The notes under the pieces were generated by a model. That model was not told the DNA's origin and did not search any database. It saw only the letters and a list, made by a program, of their open reading frames with translations. Shown here in pieces: positions 1-11,752 of a stretch of DNA of 64,000 bases (positions within the stretch are counted from its first letter, which is position 1; each line of letters opens with the position of its first letter). This stretch comes from Erigeron canadensis (lineage: Eukaryota; Streptophyta; Magnoliopsida; Asterales; Asteraceae). The DNA is taken from NCBI RefSeq assembly GCF_010389155.1, contig NC_057767.1, positions 23,261,723-23,325,722 of the forward strand. Reading direction: 5' to 3'. The translations under genes and the position numbers were made by a program.

Positions 1-520
1 TAATATTTTTGAAAATTGGGAAGGCCGCCACTGACTTTAGTGGTTTAGAATAATGAGTTTTGATGATGGTAAAAATAAACAAGGAATTACAAACAGACTT
101 TGTGCAGGTGAGTCTCTTCTGGATCCACTTAATACTCTCAGATGCAGGTAACACAAAGTTGTTTATTCTAACATAAACTACCTGAAACTCCTTTACTTTT
201 AAAGTAGAATATGTCAATATCAATTGGCAACATGTTGAATGTTATGGTCATCTCAATGGTTGTGACCTCCTAGTTGGCCATATCTAAAATCTTAAATTTT
301 GTTTTTATAAAATGGGAAACTAGACGAAGAATTGATTGCAGGTATGTTATCCGGGAGTCCTTTATTGGATACTTTGCTCTTGTTATGTTGCTACTTGCTA
401 CGGCTATAAGTCGCTTGATATCACTTCCAAGAGTGTTAAGAGCCGGGTATTTTCCAGATACAACCCTAAAGAAGATCGTCTTGACGATCTTATTCAGACC
501 AATGCTCTTTATATTCATCC
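1..520. other. Left-edge segment with unassigned short frames
   Basis: No complete gene is visible. Short open frames occur on both strands between 270 and 550, but none carries a motif I recognise. A GTGCAG/GTGAGT junction near 98-113 looks like adjoining splice signals. The segment may be the upstream part of the broken F-box/LRR gene that follows, but I cannot place it in that family by sequence. Confidence 0.3.
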
Positions 521-715
521 ATGACGATTCAAGATAATTTGCGTTTTTCACAGCTTTTGTTGCTTGATGTGTCTTCTTTAGTCAAAGCTAACTTTAGTTA
601 TAAACATTATGGGCATTATGAAACGACACCTGAAGAGGAAGGAGAAGAGATGCTCAATAGCTTTACACTAAACCTTTGCCATGTCAAAGAGCTTCAAGTT
701 GGGATTACCTGCTAT
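521..715 (+). pseudogene. F-box/LRR (FBD-type) gene relic, part 1
   Basis: The plus-strand frame starting at 521 reads through a Leu-rich segment (LLLLDVSSLVKANFSYKHYG), an acidic stretch (TPEEEGEEML) and then HVKELQVGITC. This resembles the leucine-rich section between the F-box and the C-terminal FBD region of plant F-box/LRR proteins, which act as substrate receptors of SCF ubiquitin ligases. The similarity stops near 715. A matching continuation begins about 1 kb downstream at 1735. There is no F-box upstream in the window and a stop lies just upstream in the same frame. I read it as a decayed or truncated gene, but a functional gene with a long intron and an upstream start outside the window is not excluded. 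Confidence 0.45.
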
Positions 716-1734
716 TCGGTACAAGTTTGTTTTCTTTCTGCAACATGTTTTTTTGTAAAGATTTATTGAGCATGCTTGATTAAAGTGAAATAATATACCG
801 CTAAGTGAAGGATTGTTTCTTGAAGCATGAGATAATTTACGCTCATCTGAATAATCATTTTCCTTACAGTAACTTGCCACATGCTTTTCTGATTGTTTCA
901 ATCCAGTACAGAAAATCAAAAGCAAAACCACTTATTGTAACACTTTCGATTTCATGTCAAAATTATCGACTCCTAAGAATAGCTATATAGAGTAACAGTT
1001 ATGTGAGTTGTATCTGCCCTGAGGCCCCCAACCCGACTAAAAGGTTTCCATCTTTTATTTTCATTATTGATTATACGGGGTGGGTCGATGGGTATCCAAT
1101 TGTGGTACCGGGGCTAGGGTTCCCCCCATTACCCTTTTTTTTTCTTTTGTAGCTAAGTAGGGTGTTGGGTTCTTGAGTTTGCAAAGAATGTACATATACT
1201 TTTTGTTGTCAGTCTTTTGGCCTTGTTTTGTTTCGATGGAGCCCCGTTTTATTGCTCTAATGTGACATTGTTTTTGATATTGTTAGTTTGTTACTGGCTT
1301 TCTAAAGAATGCATATAATCATTGATTTTATATAATCTGTCCTTATTGTTGTGTTCAATTAAGGGGCGTATGTATATTTTAATCCTGCTAGAAAACTGTC
1401 AGGCGCCATCCATGTATAAAGTATGAATATTGAATGTATATATTTGTTCTTAAGCGTCTCTTCTGTTTAAAGATTTATGAGTAGATTATTATTTTGAATA
1501 CAATTAATATGTTAAGTTTTTAGTAACAAATGTGGTAAATAGTTTAAAGAAAAATAGAATGTGTATCAAACTAACTCATTCTGAAATATGACCAGGTTCA
1601 ACTAGAACTCATTTTAGCATCTTACCCAACCCGTCCATCTTGCCACCTCTAGTGTTCATCCATTAGGCATCATACAGTTTCTATTTTTGCTATGTTTTAT
1701 TCTCCAAAATCTCAGTGATATTTCTCATTGAAAG
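716..1734. other. Intervening segment inside the F-box/LRR relic
   Basis: About 1 kb of non-coding sequence separates the two F-box/LRR segments. It contains a GC-richer patch (about 1016-1130, ending in a run of C then T) and several T-rich stretches resembling a 3' UTR. It may be an intron or an insertion. I could not find a clean pair of terminal repeats. Confidence 0.3.
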
Positions 1735-1881
1735 GCTCTCTCTCGTTTGGAAGCTAAAGGTTTCATTTATCCGAACTTAAAGGTTCTAGATGTTACTTCA
1801 ACCTTATACTCTGATATTGATTAGGTGCAGCGTTTTTCTCATAACGTATTTCAACACTTTCCAGATAATTGACTTGCTATA
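1735..1881 (+). pseudogene. F-box/LRR (FBD-type) gene relic, part 2
   Basis: The frame from 1735 reads ALSRLEAKGFIYPNLKVLDV and continues through a Thr/Ser-rich stretch to an in-frame TAG in YSDID*VQRFSHNVFQHFPDN. It follows on naturally from the LRR-like segment ending at 715 (ITC then ALSRLEAKGF is the expected order in this family). The internal stop and absence of a downstream FBD domain indicate a pseudogene. Confidence 0.45.
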
Positions 1882-3022
1882 GTGGATGTGGAACTTTCAT
1901 TTTTATTATCTTTTCCAAGTCCATGTATGAACTATGATATATATACAAAAATACCTTGGGACTACTAAACTAAAGTTCAATGTTATCTTTAACTATTCAC
2001 CTCTTAACCTATACATCTTTTTATTACACAAGAATCACCTTCTCACCACAATTATAATCTTTCACGTTATAATATTAAATCCTTATGAAGGACTACGATG
2101 AAACACACTGAAAGTCATTGGATAAAGTATGTAAAAATAACACATATGTTTCAAACCTTCGTATATACTTTATAACACCGGAACTGATTCTTGTAAAATT
2201 AAAACCCTTCAACACTTGCTGCTTTTATATGATTAGTATATTACAAGTCCATTTAATATGAAGTTGGGCCCAGATTGGCCTCAATTGCTATTGTTTTGTA
2301 ATATATGCTTAGCTTATGGACTAACAAAATGAATGTATACTAAAAATGCTTACACGTGTCCACTAATGTTTATGTTTACTAATGCTATTTCACATTTTCA
2401 CTCCCATGTTTTAGTAACTAATAAACTTTGGCCCATGTTTTAGTGTATTTTACTCCGGCTTAATTAAAAAGCATAAGTCGTTCAGTCGTTGATAGATTTG
2501 TTTTAAATATATATTTATTAAAAAAAAACCATATTAGTTTCATTCTAACTGTTGCAAAGTTTCAAATATTGCGATTATACTTTATTGTTATCATCTGATA
2601 AGTCACTTTATATGTTAGCTAAAAACTTTGATTTCAATATATTAGTTGAAAAATTGAAAAGTGTGAACCGAATAACGGTACATATAGTATAGGATATGAC
2701 CACAAAAGTTGCAATATATATTAATTGGTTGGAAACCTAAAGGAAAAAATGTGTAAAATACCAATAATTAACCTGTAGTTCAAAATCTGAAAAGGATGCG
2801 ATATGATAAAATTTGAATAGTGTACGAAACGTGGACACGAAAAAGTTACAATATATTAGTTGGAAACCCGAAAGGAAAAAACTATGAAAAAAAAACAATA
2901 ACTAAACCATATATAGTTAAAAATCCGATCGGAATGCGAGATGACAAAATCCGAATAATAGATGAGGATATAACCGTTGATGAATAGTAACTTGGCGAGT
3001 TACTGTTCATCATTTCATTTTC
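1882..3022. other. AT-rich spacer
   Basis: No coding, RNA or transposon signal that I can support. The sequence is strongly AT-rich with short homopolymer runs. Confidence 0.4.
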
Positions 3023-3105
3023 AATAATATAATATAATATAATATATTATAATATAATATAATATAATATAATATAATATAATATAATATATAATATAAT
3101 ATAAT
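3023..3105. repeat. (AATAT)n microsatellite
   Basis: A nearly uninterrupted pentanucleotide AATAT/TATAA array of about 80 bp with one phase break near 3045. Confidence 0.9.
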
Positions 3106-3991
3106 TAGATTTTGTATATCATGAATATTTTAATTAGGTTGTAATGGGCTAACGTTGCTTGTTAACTCTTCAAAAAAAAAACAATATCCGTCTTTCATAT
3201 GTTATAAGTCTTAATATCATTTACGACGATATACGGTAAAAAGTATGATGTAGACCGTCTTATTTTACTCTACTAAAGATCATATCTTTGATCTTGTTTC
3301 TAAAAACAAGACTTCCAATTAATTAATCAAACCAGGTTATTTTAATTCTTTGAAAAGATGTTTGGATTATAATAACTTTTGAATTTACAATCAATTAATA
3401 CTTAGTATCTTTGATAACGGCCAAACGAAGATTTAATAATCGAAAAATAATGTATGCTAAAATGAACATGACTTTTAATACAGTACACCAGTCTGTTGTA
3501 TTAAGTGAGAGGCACGGATCCGGTTAAGACAACATATGTTATTTTTTTCACTACGAGTAATTCACACCTTTTAATAAAAAATATAAGATGTCCATGAACT
3601 TTTGAAATGTTAAAGATTATTATCGATATGTATTACTTGAGATTTGTAAGAGTTTTGTATAGTTAAGTTTTTGATGTTAAAGATAATTTTTGTGTTGTGT
3701 TCGTGTTAGGAAAAAATGACATGATTAGTTAACATGTCATGTTCATGTCTTAATAAATTTCGTGTGACCTGTTATTCCAACCTTAATTTAAACCCATCGC
3801 TGAGAAATCCGTATCACTTAAAAAGTACATGGGAAACTCACACAGACCTACCATAAATACAAATGATATTGGTTAAATTGTGTATTGATTGATGGGGAAA
3901 AAAAATAAATTTAGATTAAACATGTATTAATTAAATTAATTTTGAAGAATGAAGAACTATTATTAGTCAATAGCTATTAGGTTGGTTAGAC

Positions 3992-4049
<58 letters not shown>

Positions 4050-5040
4050 AATAAATTAAGGAAATGATATATATCTTCTTAAAAGTTAATCTAATAATTT
4101 TTCAAACAATCTTAAAACATAACAAATGTAATCCATTTATTATCTTTCTTAATTTCATCATTTGATCTTGCCGAATGTCATGATCTAATAGTTAAGAGGA
4201 TTATTAAGCTAACTTTTTAGGATAATATCTCATTTTCCATTAATCAATTAACATATCTAGGATTTTTAATATCTAACAATAATTATAAAAGGACATCTTA
4301 AAATAAATTTTGAACAAATCATAACCATTAGATGAGAAGCAATTGAATTTCAACCTTTAGATTATTTTGCTTACATCAAATTCCTTTTTAAAATTATTAA
4401 ATAACATTTTAATTTACAAATAACATCCCTAATAATTAGAAAAACAAAATACTCAGTCCATTTACTTTATATGAATGGTGAAAATACATCCCAATATTGG
4501 TTGCTTCAATACTTTTTCTTAAACTTATTTGCTTTTTTAGAATTCTTAATCAACTTAAATATAAAAACATGTTTTTATTTATATTAATTTTCCCATTGTC
4601 ATTGTATAAAATTATCTCCCAATAACTATAAAACAACCCCTAAATTCAATTCTAAAAAAGTTATAACTTTTAGATGAAAAACAATATTAAATTATAGCCT
4701 TTGTATTGCCTTGATGACTTCACTAACCATTTTTAAATTTATTTATTTACTAAATTAATAAATAACATTTATGTTTACATTTTTTTCAATTAAATTTATA
4801 ACATTACATCTTTATAATAGAAAATTGCCTTTATGATAATTTGACTTTCTAAATATTTTGTATTATAACTGCAATCATATATTTAAAGTTTAAAGAATTA
4901 ATATTTTATTAGTAAAATAAACACAAACATTTTTAATATTCTTTGAAAAGTGAGAAAAGTAACTCAAGGATTGAAAACATTATAATATTATTTTCTCGCT
5001 TAATATGTTGGTAAACATATCTAATTAATTACGAGTGTAT
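3106..5040. other. AT-rich spacer with an (AT)n tract
   Basis: Non-coding AT-rich DNA. The only clear structure is the (AT)n run at about 3994-4044. Confidence 0.4.
3994..4044. repeat. (AT)n microsatellite
   Basis: About 50 bp of uninterrupted AT dinucleotides. Confidence 0.9.
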
Positions 5041-5044
5041 CTTA

Positions 5045-5255
5045 CATAATTTCACTGGTTAAAGGTACTTCCGATTTTACTCAAGATCTTAAGTTTGATT
5101 CTTAAGGATGACAAATTTTAGGGTTTTCTCTCTGAATACTTGTAATGACCCATGGTAAATATTTCATTGTCTAGTGTAAGGTTTCACCATTATACAGTGA
5201 GCCGGTGAGGTTTACCTGATATCATATACCGACTGCATGCTGGAAAAAAAAACAT
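5045..5255 (+). mobile_element. SINE-like element with A-rich tail
   Basis: A box-A-like sequence (CTGGTTAAAGG, near 5054) is followed about 35 bp later by a box-B-like sequence (AAGTTTGATTCTT, near 5091), the arrangement of a tRNA-derived RNA polymerase III promoter. About 130 bp further on, the segment ends in a run of nine A at about 5244-5252. This is the expected layout of a plant SINE. Target-site duplications are not clear, so the limits are approximate. Confidence 0.45.
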
Positions 5256-5515
5256 ACAATGACGGTGTATCTACTTCATGCTATTAAAAAAATTTTAGTA
5301 TTGAATGTAATCATGTATACCCAATGCATATTTCTAATATATATGTAAATACCTAAGATTAGAAAAGATATTAATACAGTTTGTCTTAATATTACCTAAT
5401 CCTCGTATAGATTCTTCAAACAACTTTATTACAAAGTATATTAGCGATGTAGGGAAAAGTTATATTAGGAACCTAAAAAATTACAAGAACTTTTAGGAAC
5501 CTTCTTTAAATTAAA

Positions 5516-6134
5516 CTAGATTATTACCCGCGTAAAACGTGAAAATATATATAATTAATGACATGTTAAATTTTTATATTATTATATAAGTTGACAAATA
5601 TTTAACCAAGTAAGATTAAACAACTAAAAAACATGAATTTATATTAGTGGTCGTTTATATTCCGGTTAACAGTTACTAGACAGTTAAAAAATGGATACAT
5701 CATCTATTAGAGAGTTTGCTAAATAAGGTTTTCGTTTCTTTAAATGGCTTCATTCATCCGGATATGTTTGCATTGTCATTGTACTTGTGGTTTAATATAT
5801 TGTTCGAATAATATAGTTATACACTAAAATTACTAAGCAATTTATTATCAATCTATCTATCGCATGTTTGTGTTAATCTAACTTAAAATTATGCATAATA
5901 TCATTGCAATTTTCTTACAATTATTTTTCTGATATATAATTGTGATAGCTTACTATAGACTTCATATTTGTTTTTTAGTTTTTCATTAAAAATACCGGTT
6001 TGACATCCGGTCCAGTTTTCAAAACATTGATTTATTAAAAACTTTATATGATGAGAATCCTATATTTTTTATTATGAGTAACATATAACTAATTACATAT
6101 ATTTACTCGCGTATTACGCGGGAAAATAATCTAG
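5516..6134. mobile_element. Pair of opposed Helitron-like 3' termini
   Basis: The right side has the hairpin CGCGTATTACGCG (about 6108-6120) followed 10 bp later by CTAG and then T, which matches a plant Helitron 3' end (hairpin, CTRR, inserted before T). The left side carries the mirror image: A, CTAG (5516-5519), then CCCGCGTAAAACGTG (5528-5542), a weaker hairpin read on the minus strand. The interval is AT-rich and non-coding. It may be two non-autonomous elements inserted head to head or one element with duplicated ends. No Rep/helicase coding sequence is present. Confidence 0.5.
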
Positions 6135-8175
6135 TAATTAATATATCATACAAATCATAAATAATAAAAACCATTTTAAATAATAATAACTATAATTAAA
6201 ATATCATGCGAAACCATATATTATAAAAATCATTTTTAAATAATAAAATCGTTATATATCGGCAGGTAGTATCTGTTTTTCAAACGTCGTAATAACGACA
6301 TTGCCTCATCAAGTATTCAATTGAAGTTGTATAGGAAACTCGGTTATTCCTAGAGTACCCCTAGCTCTAGTCGAGGAAGTATTTTGTTTACACAGATTTA
6401 AACCAAAGATTTTAAAGTTTCAAGTCTCTCAAGTATCAATTAATCTATCATTATATCAGTATGTAATATCTACATTTAATTTATACCATTATACAAATAT
6501 ATAACATAAATATCTTACTAAACATCTTTGATAAAAAATACTTATTGAATCATAATATTTTTATATTTTAACATGTTTTATTTATAAGTATTAGTTATTT
6601 TATCATGAAAACTTAATTAATATGAATATCTCGTGTGTTACAGACCTCAAAATATATATTTATAAAAACAAAAACTAACTTTCTAAATCAAGCTAGCTAG
6701 TATATTATCAAAAACTATTAAGCTATATTTAACTACAGTACAGATTGTGTACTTCAATGAATAGAAATTTAATAATATGAAGTTTAAAAATTAATTTAGC
6801 TATAATTAAATCACATGAAAACCAGCAGAAACAACTGGCAATTGAATCATAAATCTGTCACATGCATGAGACCAAATCATTTTCTAAGCTTCAGTTTCTA
6901 ATTTTAACTACAGTCTCTTTAATAAAGTTTATGTCCTTTGTCATTTATAAAACTTAATGAAACTTAGTTATAATATATATTAAAAGAACAGATCTCGAAC
7001 CCTATGTTGATAGGCCAAACGTATTTTGATGTAATAACAATTCTAATGGGTGGACAAAAAGTTCGAAGTTCAAACCTTTTAATTTGTTGTATGCAAAACA
7101 ACTAGATAAATGATCGGAAATGACCATGGAAAACCTGGTTAAAGATTTGTATATGAGAAAAAAAAAATGAAGAGATTAATATCTTACAATGTAAATAACT
7201 TTACTTAAATTGTGCCATGTGATATGTGACATGTAGGGTAAATAACGTTGTCTTAATGTAAAAAAAGTGGAAATGAATGCATTTTAAATAGTGACGTGAG
7301 TTGCGTCATTTGTCACTTTCAATGATTGATTTTTATTTATTTATATATATTTTTTTAGAGATAATAGTTTGGAAAATATTTCAATTTTGACACTTTTGTT
7401 TTTCTGGGGCTCCAACAGAAAAAATTCTATTTGAGGGAATGAAGCCAGGTAAAACAAATATATTGGGGTTCCGTACAAGTTGCCGGTTAACAATATTTTT
7501 GCAAATCATTTTATTTTATTTTGAACTTATATATTTCTTACATGGATATTACACATAAGTAACATTGGACTCTTATAATCCACGTGTACATTCCACTATC
7601 TCTTTAACCCTTTTTATATAATCACTTCTTTAGTAGTTATGTAGCTGATCTCGATTCACAAAAGCACAACGATTAAAACACAATCTCTTTATTTCTTTTC
7701 CTAGATCTCGACTTTAAAGATACATGGATGCCATTCTTTTTTATTTAAAGTTGTTCGTCGAATATGCAATCTATTATAGACGAGTATGTTGTGTGTGTCT
7801 GATAAATTTTTGTTGGATAAATGATGATGATTGTCATGTGTTGTATTGAAATATAAAAATGGAAATTACAAGTTGTTTCAACGAAAAGATATGGAAATGG
7901 AAAAAATGATTTGTGCCAGGTGAATTTTGGTTGTGTAGATGATGCCTTCTTCCTGGATTTGTTTTAAGAGAACACGCTTGTCGAGAAAACGCAATGGCCG
8001 GAGAAACCTACCGACCACCACCGCAACAACCTCTAGCAGACCACTATGAACCACCATCGGTCTCGTCGTTAAGCTTTCAACAACCACCACTGGTCTCGCT
8101 GTTAAGCTTTCAACCACCACTACCACTCTAGCAGTAGCAACCTTCAATCACCACACCTTTTGTCATATCCGGCTA
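6135..8175. other. AT-rich spacer
   Basis: No supported gene. The minus-strand open frame at 7878-8147 is low-complexity Val/Arg-rich translation of a short GCTTTCAACNACCACCAC-type direct repeat (about 8070-8125) and is not taken as a gene. A weak box-B-like site occurs near 7063. Confidence 0.4.
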
Positions 8176-8737
8176 TGTAACACCCCGAGCTAGGCTCGAA
8201 ATACTACCGAAAAGATATAACGTATACATGGGATTATCGTAGAACATGAACTATAAGAAAATAAAGGGATTCGGTGAATCCATCATCAACAAACAAGTAC
8301 ATAAAGCATAATGCAAATAGGGGCAAATGAATCCTTGATCCATGTAAGATTAAGCCCAAACTCTAGCGCAAGCATCCATCAACCATCACGTCTTGGATTC
8401 ACAAGGTTACCTGAAAAGTGTACTAAACAAGGTCAACACTAGATTGGTGAGTTCGTAGGGGCAAATGACGAGGATCTAATGCCAAAGCCATTCACAATAT
8501 GAACTAAGCTAATGAACAAGGAACACACTTACAGTAAGCCCTTAAAAGGCACAAGTACTCAATATAGGTTGGCTTGTAGCGCAACCTAGACCCACATGTA
8601 TCCATTGCACAATCATACCATAGCTAGAACACACATAATGCACAAGAACACAGAATGTCGACATCAACAAATATCCATCAAGTTCTAAAATGTCAAACAT
8701 GTCCATCAATGTCCCTCATTTGTTCTCATGTCATCCA

Positions 8738-9000
8738 ATTGTCATCAAGTACGTATAGCACCCGTTTATTGCACATGCACACATTGTCCCTCTATTGTCA
8801 TCGATATTGTCATCAAGTGCATAAGTACCCGTTTAATGTCATCAAGTGCATAAGTACCCGTTTAATGTCATCAAGTACGTAAGTACCCATTTATTTGTAC
8901 ATGCACACATTGTCCCTCTATTGTCATCGATATTGTCATCAAGAACATAAGTACCCGTTTAATGTCATCAAGTACGTAAGTACCCGTTTATTGTCATCAT
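8738..9000. repeat. Minisatellite with GTCATCAAG...AAGTACCCGTTTA units
   Basis: About six tandem units of roughly 28-30 bp built on GTCATCAAGTNCNTAAGTACCC. They lie within a larger duplicated block that includes GCACACATTGTCCCTCTATT twice (from about 8777 and 8908). Confidence 0.8.
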
Positions 9001-9056
9001 GTCCATCATGTCCATCAACTCAACCATGCACAATGCACATACATTTCATACGACTT

Positions 9057-9600
9057 TAAATTTAAGGAATCTCAGATGTTTGTATAAAGGGTCACCCGCA
9101 GCCTTCCCACCACATCTCCAACTCATTAAATGTATCATCGTCTTCCATGTATGTACAACTACCCTAATCATAAATAAATCAATCATACTCAAACAATACA
9201 TAATCAATCAATGTCCATCAATGACCCTCACATATGTACTCACATAATGAACTACGCAAGGTATTTAGAATACGCATAGTAAACAAGAACAAGTAATAAT
9301 GATATCAAGAAGTATCTAACAAGTTCTATAATGCCCAACATGTCTATCAATGTCCCTCAACTGCACTCAATTACACGTAATGTACCTGATTGTACTTAAT
9401 TGCGCGTAATGTACTTCATTGTACTCGATTGCACCATGACCATCAATGTCCACCCAGAAACAAACACTATGTGTATATACTTCGTACGATACTACTTTTG
9501 AAAGGCCTTAGATGCTTATATATAGGGTCACCCGCAGCCTTCCTACCACATCTCCAACCTTTCGAAGGTATTATTGTCTTCCATATATACACAACTAACC
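9057..9600. repeat. Spaced direct repeat, period about 440 bp
   Basis: A block of about 105 bp containing GGGTCACCCGCAGCCTTCC (near 9089) recurs near 9524 with scattered substitutions. Both copies continue into ACCACATCTCCAAC and a shared GTCTTCCAT stretch. The region is inside the proposed solo LTR. Confidence 0.75.
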
Positions 9601-11362
9601 TAAATGTCAACCAAACACGTACATACAATAATCATATAACAACCACGTATTTACACGTTAACAATTCCATCAATCAAACAATGTCATCACTCAAGACACT
9701 CAACTTATGTACAAGCAAGTCATGTCATCATCAAGGAAATCAAACGTATGCTCAATTGAACTATGTCATCAATCAAGGCAACACATAATTGCACAAACAA
9801 CAAGTTAACACACAAAGGTTGTACACTTTTCAGCCCGAATCTCAAACGAGTAGGGAGCTACGAACTCACCTTGATCGGCAATAACAAGTTAATATCAAAC
9901 TACGAATGTCCAATGGTCGTCAAAATACAAGACATGGTCAATACTAGTTATACTATACCACAATTTCCCCTAAAGATGTTTTATAAGTCATTCGAGAACG
10001 TTTAAATGACAAATGAAGAGTTTTGGTTAGACACGGTTCAATGACTTAGCACCAAAATTCCACTTGAAAATCAAAGTGTTTAGAATTGTGTTTAACCAAT
10101 TTTTTTAACCTTGGTATGTTAATATAAGACCAATAAACAAGTTTTGGATCATTAAAAGTCGACCGATAACCGAACGAAAAAGTTGGAGAAGAACAGAAAA
10201 ACTGCGGCCGCTCGCACGGTCGGCCGTGTGAGCATCTGTATTATGGGAAAACTGCAGCCACAAGCACTGAGCGTCTGTCTGAGCGGTCGTGCTCCTATTG
10301 GCAGATTTTTAACTCCAAGATCGACTAAGGAAGCTCCAAAACACATTTTTATGCATAAATCACCATAATTTGACATCATTGAACATAACCCATATCATAA
10401 TTTCAATCCATAACATCAAATCCTTGCTCAAATCCATTTTGACCCATTTCAAAACCCTAATTGAACCCTAATTCGTTTTTGAACCCAAAATTGACTAAGA
10501 ACTCATGGGTTTGTTTTAGAAACATGATTATTAACATAAAATGATGATTTTGAGATGAGTTAACTTACCAAATATTCTCCCAAGTGTCAAAAACCCGTTT
10601 TTGAGCTATGATAAAAGGTTTCTTGCACTTTAAATTCCAAATTTTTTTGATATGATGAAGAAATGATGATAATGACGATGATTCTTGTATAAATCTTGCT
10701 CAAACAACACTAATTGAAGAAGAAATTTAGAGATTGAGAGAGATGAGTATGTGTGTGTGTGTTCTTGGGTGTGTTTAGAGAGAAAGAGTGAAAGAGAAAT
10801 GAATGGATGGGGAAAGATAAGAGTATGGTGAGTTGGGTAGGTCATAGGTTGGGTGAAACCCATGGATGATCCATTTCAAGTTTCTAACTAGATTAAATGT
10901 CGTCTAGGTAGATGATTATTATGAGTGATGTATAGATCTGGTTATGGAAGTAGCTCAAGAAAGAAAGGATTTGAATTTGATTGAGTATGCTCTTGATTTG
11001 GGGGAAAATTTTAGCTTTGTGTTATTTTTTTGTTATTATATATATATATGTGTAAAATAAAATTCACATGTCAAAATAGCTGATGAAATCAAAGAAAATA
11101 CTTATGACCGGCTAGATAAAGTCCAACTCAGCAGAAATAGGTTATGTCCCCATTAAAGAGATTTTAGTCGTTTTCAATATCTTGAATATAAACTTTTTTT
11201 TATTCGAACCCCGGAAAATGTTTTAGTGACAAGTTGAAATATTTTTCAAGTAATTAGTTTTTTTTTTTTTACTAAAATTAATTTCCATATTAATTGAGTG
11301 TGAGGGACTTGTTTTCTTGGAAAACCATACGAAGTCAACAACAAATTAAATGATCGATCCTC

Positions 11363-11488
11363 ATGGTTCATTGGTTAGCCGGTTCATCCTTCGGAGCCGA
11401 TGTAGCCGGGGAACTTGGGTGGCTTTGGGGTGCGTTCGCCTCTTTGGGTGGGGTCACTCTCTTTGCTCTTATTAAGCCCATTTACTAA
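11363..11488 (+). other. GC-rich island with a 41-codon frame, unrecognised
   Basis: A GC-rich patch about 130 bp long stands out from AT-rich surroundings. It contains an ATG-started frame of 41 codons (MVHWLAGSSFGADVAGELGW, then a hydrophobic stretch ending in ALIKPIY) that would encode a small, largely apolar peptide with a possible membrane segment. I do not recognise the protein. It could be a fragment of organelle DNA, a displaced exon, or a repeat with chance coding potential. A separate short inverted copy of the motif TAAAGGCGAACCTCC follows the stop. Confidence 0.25.
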
Positions 11489-11738
11489 AGGCGAACCTCC
11501 ATAAAAATTATTAAACAACTTGTTAGGTGTGCATTAGTAAAGTAAACTTACTCCACATACATGCATGTATATAATGCTAATTTACTTATAACAAAAATCA
11601 TTCACATTCCATTCCATAAAATAATAAACAAATAAATCAAATAAATGAATTTTTTCCTATTCTATCATTCGTACACCAACTCCTATTTTCTAAATTAATC
11701 CAATTAAACACAAAAGAAATATATATCCCAAAAATATT
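11489..11738. other. Short AT-rich spacer
   Basis: Nothing beyond the 3' flank of the minus-strand gene that follows. Confidence 0.4.
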
Positions 11739-11744
11739 TTTATT
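11739..11744 (-). terminator. AATAAA polyadenylation signal of the small Ser-rich gene
   Basis: On the minus strand GAAATAAAAAT lies about 10 nt after the stop codon of the 168-aa gene, a plausible plant near-upstream polyadenylation element although unusually close to the stop. Confidence 0.4.
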
Positions 11745-11752
11745 TCACATAA

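Larger units (their letters stand above)
8176..11107. mobile_element. Probable solo LTR of a long-LTR retrotransposon
   Basis: The segment opens with TGTAACACCCCG, as does the well-bounded element at 32323, and the two share a similar order of landmarks: an ACCTGAAAAG...GAGTTCRTAG block near the start, a GAACTCACC/TGACTCACTT block, then a purine-rich GAGAGAGA region near the end. No gag or pol reading frame is present. CCGGCTA occurs just before the start (8169-8175) and again at 11108-11114, a possible target duplication. The proposed right end lacks the usual CA, so the 3' limit is uncertain. Confidence 0.45.

Noticed and set aside
7878..8147. 89-aa minus-strand frame rich in Val and Arg
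   Set aside because: It translates a short direct repeat of CAACCACCAC-type sequence and has no domain or homologue I know.
10152..10379. Overlapping frames on both strands near a GC-rich stretch
   Set aside because: They lie inside the proposed solo LTR, overlap each other and show no recognised motif.
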